A stretch of 47,514 nucleotides of DNA from Phycisphaerae bacterium. GTDB taxonomy: Bacteria; Planctomycetota; Phycisphaerae; Sedimentisphaerales; Anaerobacaceae. Position 1 is the first letter of the stretch; each line of letters begins with the position of its first letter. A program made the translations under genes and the position numbers. The notes beneath the pieces were generated by a model. It was not told the origin of the DNA, ran no database searches, and saw only the letters and a list, made by a program, of their open reading frames with translations. This document shows positions 8,879 through 18,036 of the stretch, piece by piece. The DNA is taken from NCBI GenBank assembly GCA_030619925.1, contig JAUXAL010000023.1:1-47514 (forward strand). Reading direction: 5' to 3'.

Positions 8879-9616
8879 ATGGATTTATCTATTGTTATAC
8901 CGGCATTTGAGGAGAGTAAAAAGATCGCCCGGGATGTTGAAGCGGCGGCGGCGTTTTTGGGGGGTAATCATTTTACAGGCCAAATCATAGTCGTTGATGA
9001 CGGCAGCAAAGACAACACTGCCGAAGCTGCGAGAAGTGTTGAAATTCCCCCGGATATAAAACTGAAGGTCATTCGCTACCAGCGGCATCGCGGCAAAGGC
9101 TACGCTGTCCGCAGAGGCATGAAGGACACGGGCGGCCAATACGTGATGTTTGCCGACAGCGGCTGCTGTGTACCATACGAAGACACTCTGCGCGGGCTGG
9201 AGTTGTTGAAAAGCGGGGCGTGTGATATAGCGCACGGCTCGAGAAAAATGCGAGGATGCCATATTGAAAAGGCCCAGAGTTTGTATCGGCGAATCTGCTC
9301 GAGGGCTTTCCACTGGTTCGTGATTCACGATATGAAAATCCCCGCTGAATTCACCGATACACAGTGTGGATTTAAGATATACAAAGGCGATGTCGCACGG
9401 CAGTTGTACGGCCAGTGCATTACCGATGGATTTGCATTCGATATAGAAATCATAATGCGGGCCCAAAAGTGCGGTTACCGGATAAAAGAATTTCCCATCG
9501 ATTGGACGTGCGACCGTGACAGCCGCTTATCGCCGACTCGCAGCTCATGGCGTGTTCTGTTTGAACTTATGACTATCAGGCGGGTTATGGCAAAAAATAA
9601 AAGCCTTCGCCCCTGA
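8879..9616 (+). CDS. Family 2 glycosyltransferase, ALG5-like, with altered DXD motif
   Basis: 245 residues, GT-A fold: LSIVIPAFEE at the N-terminus, VVDDGSKDNT (residues 38-47), RHRGKGYAVRRGM (typical of dolichyl/polyprenyl-phosphate sugar synthases), FTDTQCGFKIYKG and DGFAFDIEIIMRA. These motifs place it with enzymes that transfer a sugar from a nucleotide sugar to a polyprenyl phosphate. The metal-binding DXD position reads FADSGCCVP, so the second aspartate is replaced by glycine (D93-S-G95); activity or metal use may differ. No transmembrane segments. It lies 59 bases after the phospholipase-like gene and may be co-transcribed. Confidence 0.85.
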   Translation: MDLSIVIPAFEESKKIARDVEAAAAFLGGNHFTGQIIVVDDGSKDNTAEAARSVEIPPDIKLKVIRYQRHRGKGYAVRRGMKDTGGQYVMFADSGCCVPYEDTLRGLELLKSGACDIAHGSRKMRGCHIEKAQSLYRRICSRAFHWFVIHDMKIPAEFTDTQCGFKIYKGDVARQLYGQCITDGFAFDIEIIMRAQKCGYRIKEFPIDWTCDRDSRLSPTRSSWRVLFELMTIRRVMAKNKSLRP

Positions 9617-9783
9617 CACCGGCACATAACAGCCGGGGGGAGTGCATCCGGGCAATTCGCTGCCGGCCGGGCGTCGTGAGTCTATTATGAAGATTCAGCG
9701 TCGGCCAAATGTTACTTTTGCTGTTCCTTGTGCCTTATATATGCGGGGGGCACAGATGGTGTATCCATCGGAGGAAACTGAAA

Positions 9784-11433
9784 GTGAAAACAAATAGGTT
9801 CTTTTGCTTGATTTTGGCTTTAATGCTCCTTGCCGTCGGGTGCAGGAAGAAACCAACTGCAGGCACAACACCACTGCACGAGGCTGCTTGGGCTGGCGAC
9901 ACCCTGCGGGTCCGGTGGCTTATCTTAATCGGTGCCGATGTCAATGCAAAGGACGCTTATGGCTGGACGCCGCTGTACGGGCCAACCTTCAGAGGCTACC
10001 AAGAACTGGCTGAACTGCTTGTGGCCAAAGGCACTGACGTCAATGCAAGAGGCGGTTGGCGCAATGGCACGCTATTGCACGAGGCGGTTCGCCTGAGAAA
10101 TAAGGATATGCTTCTACTGCTAATAGCCCTCGGCGCTGATGTCAACGCAAAGAACGAGAACGGTCAAACGCCAGCAGTTCTTGCCGCGAAAGCAGGCCGT
10201 AAAGAGATCACCGAGCTTCTTATTGCAAAAGGTACTGAAGTTACTATTCACTTGGCTTCATACCTCGGAGATTTGGAACAAGTCACAAGCCTTATTGACA
10301 GCGGCGCCGATGTTAACGTACAAGATGGTATTGGATGTACGCCCCTGCACGCTGCAGCTCAAAGAGGCCACAGAGATATTGTGGAACTTCTTATCGCCTG
10401 TGGCGCCGAAGTTAACGCAAAAGATAAAGCCGGCGAGACAGCACTCCACAAAGCGGCCCGTCGGGGCCATAAGGACGTTGCCGAACTTCTTATAGCCAAT
10501 GGTGCTAATATTAATATAAAGGACAAACACGGAGACACGCCGCTACGTAATGCTTTTCTGCGTAACCACAATGATGTAGTTGTATTCCTGATTGCAAAAG
10601 GAGCAGATGTCAATACAAAGAACTCATACGACAATACGCCACTGCATTATGCTGCCGAAGATGGCGACAAGGATGTGGTTGAACTTCTAATTGCCAAAGG
10701 TGCTGAGGTCAACGCGAAGGAAGGTTTGAGTGGTGAAACGCCGTTGCACGGGGCCGTTAGAGGCGGACACAAGGACGTAGTGGAACTTCTTATCGATAAC
10801 GGCGCTGACGTCAATGCAAAGAACAGGTATGGTGTTGCTCCGCTGCGTTCTGCAGTTTACCGCCACAACGATGTAACGGAACTACTTATCGCAAAAGGTG
10901 CCAATGTTATTGACGACCCGATATTACTACACATTGTAGCGTCTCATGGACACAGAGATTTAACGGAACTGTTGATTCTCAAGGGCGCTGACGTCAACGC
11001 AAAGGATGCGCGCAGCTGGACTCCTCTGCACACTGCAGTTGCGGTGGGTAATAGTAATATGGCGGAAGTGCTTATTGGCAAAGGTGCCGACATCAATGCA
11101 CGGACCAAGTCCGGCTGGACACCGCTGCACTACGCGGCTCGAGAGGGCTATATGAATGTGGCAGAACTGCTTTTGGCCAACGGTACCGACGTCAATGCAA
11201 AGACGCCGTCCGGCTGGGCGCCGCTGCACTACGCGGCCCGCCGCGGACACACCAATGTTGTTAAACTGCTTCTGGCAAAAGACGCCAATGCCGACGCCAA
11301 GGACAAAGATGGCCTGACGGCGCTGGACTATGCACGTGCAGCAAACCACGCGGACGTTGTCGAGTTACTGAGTGGCGCCAATGTCAACACAGAGAACCGA
11401 CAGGACGACAACTCCTCTAATATTCGCCCGTGA
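9784..11433 (+). CDS. Ankyrin-repeat lipoprotein
   Basis: 549 residues from a GTG start. GGAGG (9770-9774) sits nine bases before this GTG, which is why it is preferred over the ATG at 9709. Residues 1-20 form a lipoprotein signal (FFCLILALMLLAVGC, lipid-anchored Cys20). The rest is almost entirely about sixteen ankyrin repeats of ~33 residues with the usual TPLHxAA, A/VELLIAKGADVNAK pattern; repeats 5 and 11-12 are shortened or degenerate. It is expected at the outer or inner membrane facing the periplasm and to act as a protein-binding scaffold. The partner is unknown. The final ~12 residues are polar. Confidence 0.88.
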   Translation: MKTNRFFCLILALMLLAVGCRKKPTAGTTPLHEAAWAGDTLRVRWLILIGADVNAKDAYGWTPLYGPTFRGYQELAELLVAKGTDVNARGGWRNGTLLHEAVRLRNKDMLLLLIALGADVNAKNENGQTPAVLAAKAGRKEITELLIAKGTEVTIHLASYLGDLEQVTSLIDSGADVNVQDGIGCTPLHAAAQRGHRDIVELLIACGAEVNAKDKAGETALHKAARRGHKDVAELLIANGANINIKDKHGDTPLRNAFLRNHNDVVVFLIAKGADVNTKNSYDNTPLHYAAEDGDKDVVELLIAKGAEVNAKEGLSGETPLHGAVRGGHKDVVELLIDNGADVNAKNRYGVAPLRSAVYRHNDVTELLIAKGANVIDDPILLHIVASHGHRDLTELLILKGADVNAKDARSWTPLHTAVAVGNSNMAEVLIGKGADINARTKSGWTPLHYAAREGYMNVAELLLANGTDVNAKTPSGWAPLHYAARRGHTNVVKLLLAKDANADAKDKDGLTALDYARAANHADVVELLSGANVNTENRQDDNSSNIRP

Positions 11434-11488
11434 AGCAATCGGTAATTGGTTATTCACCATTCACCATTTACCATTCACCAGATTGGTA
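11434..11488. repeat. TTCACCA heptamer array between convergent genes
   Basis: CGGTAATTGGTTATTCACC followed by ATTCACCATTTACCATTCACC: a 7-base quasi-tandem array whose left part (GGTAATTGG) is roughly the reverse complement of the right. It fills the gap between convergent genes and could fold into a weak hairpin. Confidence 0.55.
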
Positions 11489-12454
11489 TTATTTCCAGGG
11501 GCCGAAGCGTAAAATTTTATCTTTCTGCGGGTCTTTGCCCCCATCTTCCAATATGATCATGGCCAGTACGTCCGGGTGGCGCAAACAATATTTCTCGACT
11601 TCATCCGGGGTCATAACCATAAAGGCGGTGGAAAGGGCGTCGGCGGTTGCGGCGTCAGGGGCACAGGCCCAGGCGGCGCGTTTGCCCTTGACCGGCCAGC
11701 CCGTGCGGGGGTCAATAATATGCCGGCCCTTCTGCAGACCTGAGCCGCTCACGGCCCGATGCTGCAAATAAGGGCGGGCCAAAATCTGTTTGCGATTGCC
11801 GGGGTCACTTAACGTGACAGGCCAGCCCCTTGTTCCGGCTGGAGCGTCGAGGGCCAACACGGAACTGTAGCCGCCGGAAATCAGAGCGGTTTCAACACTC
11901 CACTCGTGCAGCAATTCAGCCATCCGGTCAACGGCGTAGCCCTTGCCGATGCCTCCGAGATCAATTTGCACCGGAGCAGCTAACAGCTCAACAGTATGCT
12001 CAACTTCGTCCAACTTTAGAAGGCCCGTGCCGGTGCGTTGGCGAGCGAGATTCAGCTCCTCCTGCGAGGGCGTGCGCGGGCTTGCGTCTTCGTTACGCCA
12101 GCAGTCCAGCAGAGAGCCGATAGTAATATCGAAAGCTCCGTTGGTCTCGGCATAAATCCGGGCGCTGAGCTGGAGGCATTCGAACGCGACCAAACCAATC
12201 AGCAAAGGCTGATTGGCAGGCAGGTTGTTTATACGAGAGATGTCGCTGTTTTCGATGAATCGGCTGAGGTCGGCTTCGAGCCGGTCAACCTCAGCGAAAG
12301 CGGCGGCAGCGGCCTGCCGGGCATAGCGGTCGTCCTCGTGCACGACGATGACCTCAAAGGTGGTCGCCATCGCCTCATGGGAAAAACGCTTCATCCCGGC
12401 AATTGAATGACAATCGCTCTGAACATAGCGGGTTTCCGGCTGGGGCTCCGTCAT
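11489..12454 (-). CDS. apbE: FAD:protein FMN transferase (ApbE family)
   Basis: ApbE-family enzyme of 321 residues that moves FMN from FAD onto a threonine of target flavoproteins. Seen: MATTFEV at the start of the domain, the FAD/metal region QIDLGGIGKGYAVDRMAE, SGGYSSVLAL, HIIDPRTGWPV and a late D-A-A-TADALSTAFMVM segment. There is no lipobox or signal peptide, although many ApbE proteins are periplasmic lipoproteins; a start at Met21 would remove the polar extension but not add a signal. Its ATG overlaps the stop of the upstream Agl23-like gene by four bases (ATGA), so the two are translationally coupled. The flavinylated partner is not in this window in obvious form. Confidence 0.9.
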   Translation of the reverse strand: MTEPQPETRYVQSDCHSIAGMKRFSHEAMATTFEVIVVHEDDRYARQAAAAAFAEVDRLEADLSRFIENSDISRINNLPANQPLLIGLVAFECLQLSARIYAETNGAFDITIGSLLDCWRNEDASPRTPSQEELNLARQRTGTGLLKLDEVEHTVELLAAPVQIDLGGIGKGYAVDRMAELLHEWSVETALISGGYSSVLALDAPAGTRGWPVTLSDPGNRKQILARPYLQHRAVSGSGLQKGRHIIDPRTGWPVKGKRAAWACAPDAATADALSTAFMVMTPDEVEKYCLRHPDVLAMIILEDGGKDPQKDKILRFGPWK

Positions 12455-14067
12455 TTTTCACCTGCTGTCTGCGATTGAACCGACTGTGTTTGTTGTTGCT
12501 GGTAAAGGTCCCACAGGTCCTTTCTCACCAGGCCGAGCAATTTGACTTTCGGACGCAGCCACACATAATACGGCTCATCAAACAAAAACAAGTACATCTG
12601 ACGCTCTTGGAGAGGAGTCAAGGCATAGAGCTTATTGGTCAGCGCCTCCTGGACCTTATCCGAAGCGATGATGAGTGGCGCAGAAGGTACGTCATCAGCT
12701 ACCTTGTTCCACCATTGGACCTTTGAAAAAGAGCGCAAATACCAGGGAAGAGGCCAATAGTCATCTTCGGGACAAATGACCTGAATCTGCATCTGCTTAC
12801 CATCTTCGTGGACCCGGGCTATATCTTCGACGCGCTGGGCTATCGTAAAGACCTCTGGAGTCGGATGAGCGTAAACGTATGGATTGCGACTGTCTGCGCA
12901 GAACTTGTAACTACTCAGATACCCCTGCCAGGCCAAATGAACAGAAGCATTGAACAAAAGGAAAATAACAATCAAGCGGGGCCAAACGTTTGGCACCAGC
13001 TTTACTAACACTACCGCACCGACACCGGCCAGCAGAATCATGCCGTGCAGAAATCCTAACATACACCACGGAGTTTTGTATGGGACTGCCGAATACACTA
13101 CGGTCAGGACGAGCGTGTAAAAGGCAATGAACCGAAGCAAATGAACATTGGCAGAAGACAGGCCTTTTTTTGTCATCACAGCTATGAAACCAACCACGGC
13201 CAAGAGGACAATGAGGGCTTCGGTCCAAATCGGGCCGTCGCCGTATCTGGAATACATGAGCATTTTGAGGTAGTAATACCAGGGATGAATATGCAGCGTA
13301 TTATTGCCGGCACGGTCGAAATAAGCTCCATAAGCTCGAAAGGAATCGAAAATTCCTCCGGGGTTGGCGAGAAATGACGAATAGAACAGGGCAGAGACAA
13401 TTATAGCGGCTGCAAGGCCTGCAATAAGATGTGAACGTTTTATTGCCTTGGCGGCACTTGCGAGAGAACCTTTCGGGCGCCACATCAAGAGCATGAGCAG
13501 CAGGGCCAAAAACATCGAGCCAAAAGTGATGATGCACGTTTCCTTGGTTGCGTGCATAAGGGCCAGGAATATCCCCGTCAATATAGCCCATAGGAGGTTT
13601 TTGTTCTGAGTGTAGCGATAGGCACAAGTAATTGCACCAAAAGTGAAACAGACCAGGAGCATTTCCTGAATGTAATAACGGCTGTAGAAAACCATAGCCG
13701 GCGAGATAGCGGTCAATATAGCGGCATAAATCGCAGCGCTCGGCGTCAGGCCGTCAGCCGCCGGCAGAAGCAGCAGCACCAACAGTACACCAAAAAAAAC
13801 GGGCACGATGCGCAGGATGAGCTCGGTTACCTGCGTCAGTTTCGTGGCCGAAGCCAGCCGGGCGGGGATTAAAGTCAGGTAGTTGAGCGTCGGGCCGTGG
13901 TATTCATCGGGGTCATAGGTATAGGCACCTTCCTCAAGCAGCTGGCCGAACTTAATGGCGTGAACGGCCTCGTCGCCGTGCATAGGGCGCTGCCCAAGCC
14001 GCGGCAGGCGCAATATAAGCGCAACAATTATCGCGGCCAAAATGAGGACACAACATTTTTTGGCCAT
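12451..14067 (-). CDS. Agl23-like polytopic membrane protein (GT39/PMT superfamily)
   Basis: 538 residues with an N-terminal helix followed by RPMHGDEAVHA (D32, E33), the acidic motif of GT-C glycosyltransferases, then YDPDEYHGPTLNY, which is diagnostic of the family annotated as flippase-associated protein Agl23 (TIGR03663). About ten to twelve further transmembrane segments follow, then a soluble C-terminal domain (from ~residue 400). By family it should use a polyprenyl-linked sugar or assist its flipping at the cytoplasmic membrane. It starts one base after the lipoprotein stop and overlaps apbE by four bases: a three-gene operon. Confidence 0.82.
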   Translation of the reverse strand: MAKKCCVLILAAIIVALILRLPRLGQRPMHGDEAVHAIKFGQLLEEGAYTYDPDEYHGPTLNYLTLIPARLASATKLTQVTELILRIVPVFFGVLLVLLLLPAADGLTPSAAIYAAILTAISPAMVFYSRYYIQEMLLVCFTFGAITCAYRYTQNKNLLWAILTGIFLALMHATKETCIITFGSMFLALLLMLLMWRPKGSLASAAKAIKRSHLIAGLAAAIIVSALFYSSFLANPGGIFDSFRAYGAYFDRAGNNTLHIHPWYYYLKMLMYSRYGDGPIWTEALIVLLAVVGFIAVMTKKGLSSANVHLLRFIAFYTLVLTVVYSAVPYKTPWCMLGFLHGMILLAGVGAVVLVKLVPNVWPRLIVIFLLFNASVHLAWQGYLSSYKFCADSRNPYVYAHPTPEVFTIAQRVEDIARVHEDGKQMQIQVICPEDDYWPLPWYLRSFSKVQWWNKVADDVPSAPLIIASDKVQEALTNKLYALTPLQERQMYLFLFDEPYYVWLRPKVKLLGLVRKDLWDLYQQQQTQSVQSQTAGEK

Positions 14068-14068
14068 C

Positions 14069-14839
14069 TTATTCTACCGGCTTGCCGTACACTTCCACCT
14101 CAATATAGTGGTTTAAATCGTTGCCGGTATTGCCGTTGCTATGGAGGCGGACATAGCGGGCCCGAACGCCCTTGGCGTCGATAAGTTTGCCCTCGTTGGT
14201 TTCGGTATAGTGCATGTCTTTGCCGAGGCCAAACCCGGCAGAGTTATCAATGTCATTGTTGAACAGGGTCGTGACATTCGTAATAAAATCAGGGTCATCG
14301 GCCACCTGCACCACCACATCAAAATAAACCCGGGCCTGCTTATGGTAATGCCACGTTACAATGGCGTAAATCTCATGCATAGCTTCGAGGTCGATAGTAA
14401 CGTGCTGCAGAAACGGGCCTAACTCAACATAGCTGCCGTCGGCAGCTTCCTTATCACCGTCGGTTATCATTTCAATCTCGCCGATGATAGGTTCTTCATC
14501 GCTGCTGGAGACCAGTTTTTCGAAGGCGACATTTTTTGTTCCAGCCGGGGCCAGGAACGGCGGACGCAGCTTGCCCAGCGGCTTTTCGAGGTTAGGCACC
14601 CGGGTATCCTGCGGCGTGCCGACGAACATCGGCTTGGGCAGCTCGATTTCTATCCGCACCAATTCGGCAGGGGGAGCACTTTCAGTTGTAGTCGTACCAC
14701 TTGCACCAGACGGCGTACAGGGACTCTCGGGAGGCGCCTCCGGCGTGGATTTCTTGCAGGCCGGAACAAGGCACAAAGAGAACACAAACAGCACCAGGAC
14801 GCAAATCTTCACAATCGAACTAAAACCTTTCTTCATCAT
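14069..14839 (-). CDS. Lipoprotein with discoidin-like domain
   Basis: 256 residues with a lipoprotein signal (VLVLFVFSLCLVPAC, Cys near residue 28), a Pro/Ser/Thr-rich linker to about residue 60, and a C-terminal beta-rich domain of F5/8 type C (discoidin) shape: ITDGDKEAADGSYVELGP, VTIDLEAMHEIYAIVTWHYH and GVRARYVRLHSNG.TGNDLNHYIEVEVYG. Such domains bind carbohydrates or other surfaces. It is the first gene of the operon with the Agl23-like protein and apbE. Function is inferred from fold only. Confidence 0.7.
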   Translation of the reverse strand: MMKKGFSSIVKICVLVLFVFSLCLVPACKKSTPEAPPESPCTPSGASGTTTTESAPPAELVRIEIELPKPMFVGTPQDTRVPNLEKPLGKLRPPFLAPAGTKNVAFEKLVSSSDEEPIIGEIEMITDGDKEAADGSYVELGPFLQHVTIDLEAMHEIYAIVTWHYHKQARVYFDVVVQVADDPDFITNVTTLFNNDIDNSAGFGLGKDMHYTETNEGKLIDAKGVRARYVRLHSNGNTGNDLNHYIEVEVYGKPVE

Positions 14840-15321
14840 TTCTTTTTGACCTCAAAAATTCCAAAATTCCACGTAACCGACGAAACTGTTAATTTCAGCA
14901 GACTATCACATACCAGGCTCAACACAAATTGATATGCTATCCTATTTGCAAGAGATTGTCAAGCGGCGCGAAAGTTATTTTTTTTCTTCACTCGGCACTG
15001 AGGTTCCGCGGCCAGATAAGAAAAGCCGAAAAAGCCCAAGACTTTGCTGTTGAAATGGCCATCCCCAAGCTTGGACTCCGCTTTGCTGGAGTCCTGCGCT
15101 TGAGGCTGCCAGCGTTTAGTTTTGAGTTTTTAGTTTTGCACTTTTGGGTGGCAGCCTCAAAGCCGCTCGTCTCGGCGCTCGTCGGGGCGGAGCCCGCCGC
15201 AGCCCGGAAGGCCACGCCGTAGCCAAGGAAGGCTTTGGGGATGGTTTTTCCCTGGCTAAACACATACGCCCCCGAATCCCTGCTCTAATTACGGACTCAG
15301 TGAGATAAAGCAAATTAGCTA
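14840..15321. other. Gene-free region with nested inverted repeats
   Basis: No credible gene. From 15058 to 15245 it contains a nested palindrome: GCCATCCCCAAGC ... CTTGAGGCTGCCA on the left, and TGGCAGCCTCAA (15149) ... GGCTTTGGGGATGG (15230) on the right, in inverted order. The inner left hairpin is GGACTCC-GCTTTGCT-GGAGTCC. The rest is unremarkable AT-rich spacer. Confidence 0.6.
15058..15111. repeat. GCCATCCCCAAGC/CTTGAGGCTGCCA element, copy 1
   Basis: Flanks GCCATCCCCAAGC and CTTGAGGCTGCCA enclose a GGACTCC...GGAGTCC hairpin. Copy 2 (27628-27676) has the same two flanks but a different hairpin core. Confidence 0.7.
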
Positions 15322-16728
15322 TCAATCGCTTTTTTCTTCGCCCTGGGCCTCTTGAGGTTTCTCCTCAGCGGGGGCCGCTTCAGCCGGAGCCGCAACCATC
15401 GCAACGACCGGCGGTTCGAGACCGGCCTTGGCGAGGATAACGTACAGCACAAAGCCAATCACAAAAGCGATAACCGGCGCCGGCGTGATGAAGCTAAACT
15501 TCTCCCCGCCGACCATTGGCAGTATTGCCACGACAAATCCCACGGCCCAGGCGATGTAGCCCGCCCAGTTAATTCCTTTGCGGGGTCCGGCCCATTTGCG
15601 ACCGCTCAGCAGATAGTCGGCGGCCATTGAGCCGCATATCGGGCCGAAGGAAGCGCCGATAATCGAGAAGACCCCAATTAGGTTGAGGGCCTTGCCAGTG
15701 ATGGCCAGGATAACGGCCATGATGGCTCCTATCGAGACCAGGACGGCTTTATTTGCCTTGGGAAACATCGTCCCGATGCTGTTTCCGGCGATAAATGAGC
15801 AGAAACACGCCGGGGCGAAGCTCGCTACAGCAAATAGGACGAACATAATCTTGGACAGGAAGTGTGTTTTGATAACGGCGTCGAAGGTGAAACTCTCCAA
15901 GCCCGGATTGGCGCCGTGGGCGCCTGCGATGGCGATGAGTGGCAGGCCGCCGGCAACCAGGATTGCCAGGGCGATACCCACAAGACCACCATATTGGACA
16001 TCTTTTTCATTGCGATTGCCCATCCCAAAGTCTACGCCCGCTGCACCGGCTGTTGCGAAGAAGCCGACAACGATTGCAATTATCGTCAGAAAGCCAACAA
16101 GAGGCTTGGCGCCCTCGGCGACTTGGAAGTCACCTGCACTGCCGACATTCGCCAGGAAGACGATGAGAATCATTACAAGTGGAACGATCGGCAGATAAGT
16201 GGATACCTTTCCGACATATTGAATCCCCTTAAGGGCGACAAACACCGCCAGCACTGCCCAGATGATCGCCACGATTGAGAAACCGGCGCTACCATGGAAC
16301 ACACCTTCCGCATCCAGGGCCGATGGCTTACCGACCGCCTGAAGGATGAAGTTCGTTGATACAGCGATGTTCACGGCCAGCCAGCCGAACTGCAGCAGGC
16401 CCATCAGCAGGCCGGGCATCAAAAAGCCGCCCTGTGTGCCGTAGGTTGAGGAACCCACCACGTAGAGGGGGTATCCGGTCTTGACACCGAACAACCCGGG
16501 TACCAGATAAAAGAGGAAGTGACAGATAAGGGCTGCAATTACAAGCCCCAGCAGGCTCAAGCCCAGCCCCGCCTGAGAGAGGGTACCGTTGGCAATCTCC
16601 ATATAGAAGACCACCCAGAGGAAGATGCCCGCGTACGCCGGTGCCGTGCTCTTGTACCAGGGCGCCCGGTTCGAAGCCGGATTCGGCTTGGCCATGCTCA
16701 GATAATTCGGCAGTATTCCATTACTCAT
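15322..16728 (-). CDS. NCS1/CodB-like permease
   Basis: 468-residue integral membrane protein with about twelve hydrophobic helices and the layout of the nucleobase:cation symporter-1 family (cytosine permease CodB-like): WYKSTAPAYAGIFLW at the N-terminus, GFFATAGAAGVDFGMGNRNEKDV in the middle, and GPRKGINWAGYIAWAVGF, which matches the CodB-type R-G-I-N-W segment. The C-terminal tail is rich in Ala, Glu and Pro. It should import a small nitrogenous or other solute across the inner membrane; the neighbouring sugar genes give no firm hint of substrate. AGGAG lies seven to eight bases before the ATG. It is the last gene of the long minus-strand run. Confidence 0.82.
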   Translation of the reverse strand: MSNGILPNYLSMAKPNPASNRAPWYKSTAPAYAGIFLWVVFYMEIANGTLSQAGLGLSLLGLVIAALICHFLFYLVPGLFGVKTGYPLYVVGSSTYGTQGGFLMPGLLMGLLQFGWLAVNIAVSTNFILQAVGKPSALDAEGVFHGSAGFSIVAIIWAVLAVFVALKGIQYVGKVSTYLPIVPLVMILIVFLANVGSAGDFQVAEGAKPLVGFLTIIAIVVGFFATAGAAGVDFGMGNRNEKDVQYGGLVGIALAILVAGGLPLIAIAGAHGANPGLESFTFDAVIKTHFLSKIMFVLFAVASFAPACFCSFIAGNSIGTMFPKANKAVLVSIGAIMAVILAITGKALNLIGVFSIIGASFGPICGSMAADYLLSGRKWAGPRKGINWAGYIAWAVGFVVAILPMVGGEKFSFITPAPVIAFVIGFVLYVILAKAGLEPPVVAMVAAPAEAAPAEEKPQEAQGEEKSD

Positions 16729-16832
16729 AATCTGTTCTCCTAACTAAAAACCCTAATTAAATTCCACCCGGCACCCTGCCAGGTATCTACCCAGTATAAC
16801 ATTCCCACTCAAAATGTGAAACAACTCAAAAA

Positions 16833-17939
16833 TTAGTCTGTTTGCGGGATTTGGATTCTTTTGCCATCGTTCATCGCCGACTCGTGGGCACATATCCCTG
16901 CCATTGTCCAATTCGCGGCGGTTTTTGCATCAACTGCGGATTCTCTGTTTTCGACAATCGCACGAATAAACTCATGAGTCAGATGTGGATGAGAGCCGCC
17001 GTGTCCGCTGCCTTGGATAAAAGAAGTGTGCTCGTGCTCTTCATCATAGACGCCGTGCCCCGTGAATGGAGCTATCTCTTTCGGCAGCAGGCGGCCGTAA
17101 TCGGGGACCTCTATTCTCTTGGCATCTTCATAGCCGGAATAAATCACCGGTCCCTCATCGGCAATCTGCTCCCATTCAAATGAAAGCTTTGTGCCGTATA
17201 CGTCGAAACTTTCTCTATACTGTCGAATCGTATTAAAGAGCGACCTGGTCACCTCACAGGCAAGGTCTGAATCGGCGAGTTTTATAATAGCGGTTTCAAT
17301 TGCAAAAGGTGAATTGTAGAGTTTGATATAATCTTTTTGAATTCGGCCCGAGCCGTGACAGACAACAGACTCGGCCCTTCTTTTCGCAAGGCAGAGCAAC
17401 GGACTGACGGCATGGGTTGCGTAGTGCATAGGGGGGAAACCATACCAGTAGTCCGGCCAACCCGGCAATCCCATATTCTGCTGATGTGAACCCCTTAAGA
17501 ACTGAATCTCGCCCAGCTTGCCTGATTCAACAAGCTCCTTTGCGTAGAGAAACTCCCGGCTATATACGGCCGTCTCCATCATCATATATACCTTGCCGGA
17601 CTTTTTCCTTGCCTTTGCAATTTCAAGACAATCCTTTGTGGTAGTAGCCATCGGGACAGTGCAGGCGGTATGTTTGCCTGCGTTCAAAGAGGCAACTGTC
17701 ATCCAGGCATGGTCGGCTATGGGCGAAACGACATGGATAGCATCCAGCTCGTCGATAGTTAAGAGGTCCTCAAATTTGGTAAACCGCCTTTTTATCCCAA
17801 ACTGGTCGCCTATTTCGTTGAGGTGGTCTTCGGTTCTCTGGCAAATAGCGTAACACTCGGCATCGGCGTGTCTTTGATAAATAGGGATGAACTCAGCCCC
17901 GAACCCGAGCCCTACCACAGCTACTCTTACCTTCTCCAT
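16833..17939 (-). CDS. Cytoplasmic Gfo/Idh/MocA oxidoreductase
   Basis: 368 residues with no signal peptide. VRVAVVGLGFGAEF gives the Rossmann GxGxxG, followed by the alpha/beta C-terminal domain of the Gfo/Idh/MocA family (VESGKLGEIQFLRG, HPHLTHEFIRAIV). The start is placed at Met19 of the longest frame, because AAAGGAG stands about nine bases before it. The motif that normally reads EKP (catalytic lysine) reads TVPM here, so it may have lost classic dehydrogenase chemistry or use other residues. It is the only member in the window without a Tat signal, so it probably acts on a sugar after uptake. Substrate unknown. Confidence 0.85.
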   Translation of the reverse strand: MEKVRVAVVGLGFGAEFIPIYQRHADAECYAICQRTEDHLNEIGDQFGIKRRFTKFEDLLTIDELDAIHVVSPIADHAWMTVASLNAGKHTACTVPMATTTKDCLEIAKARKKSGKVYMMMETAVYSREFLYAKELVESGKLGEIQFLRGSHQQNMGLPGWPDYWYGFPPMHYATHAVSPLLCLAKRRAESVVCHGSGRIQKDYIKLYNSPFAIETAIIKLADSDLACEVTRSLFNTIRQYRESFDVYGTKLSFEWEQIADEGPVIYSGYEDAKRIEVPDYGRLLPKEIAPFTGHGVYDEEHEHTSFIQGSGHGGSHPHLTHEFIRAIVENRESAVDAKTAANWTMAGICAHESAMNDGKRIQIPQTD

Positions 17940-18036
17940 CGGCTTTTTCTCCTTTCCGGCCTGCGTGGGTTCCAGTCCTGCGCTAAAGCACAAAACGGGC
18001 TACTCAACAAACACGCAGAAGTAGCTCACCTGGCCA

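Noticed and set aside
9709-9783. Longer start for the ankyrin protein
   Set aside because: The GTG at 9784 has GGAGG nine bases upstream and begins a proper lipoprotein signal; the extension has neither.
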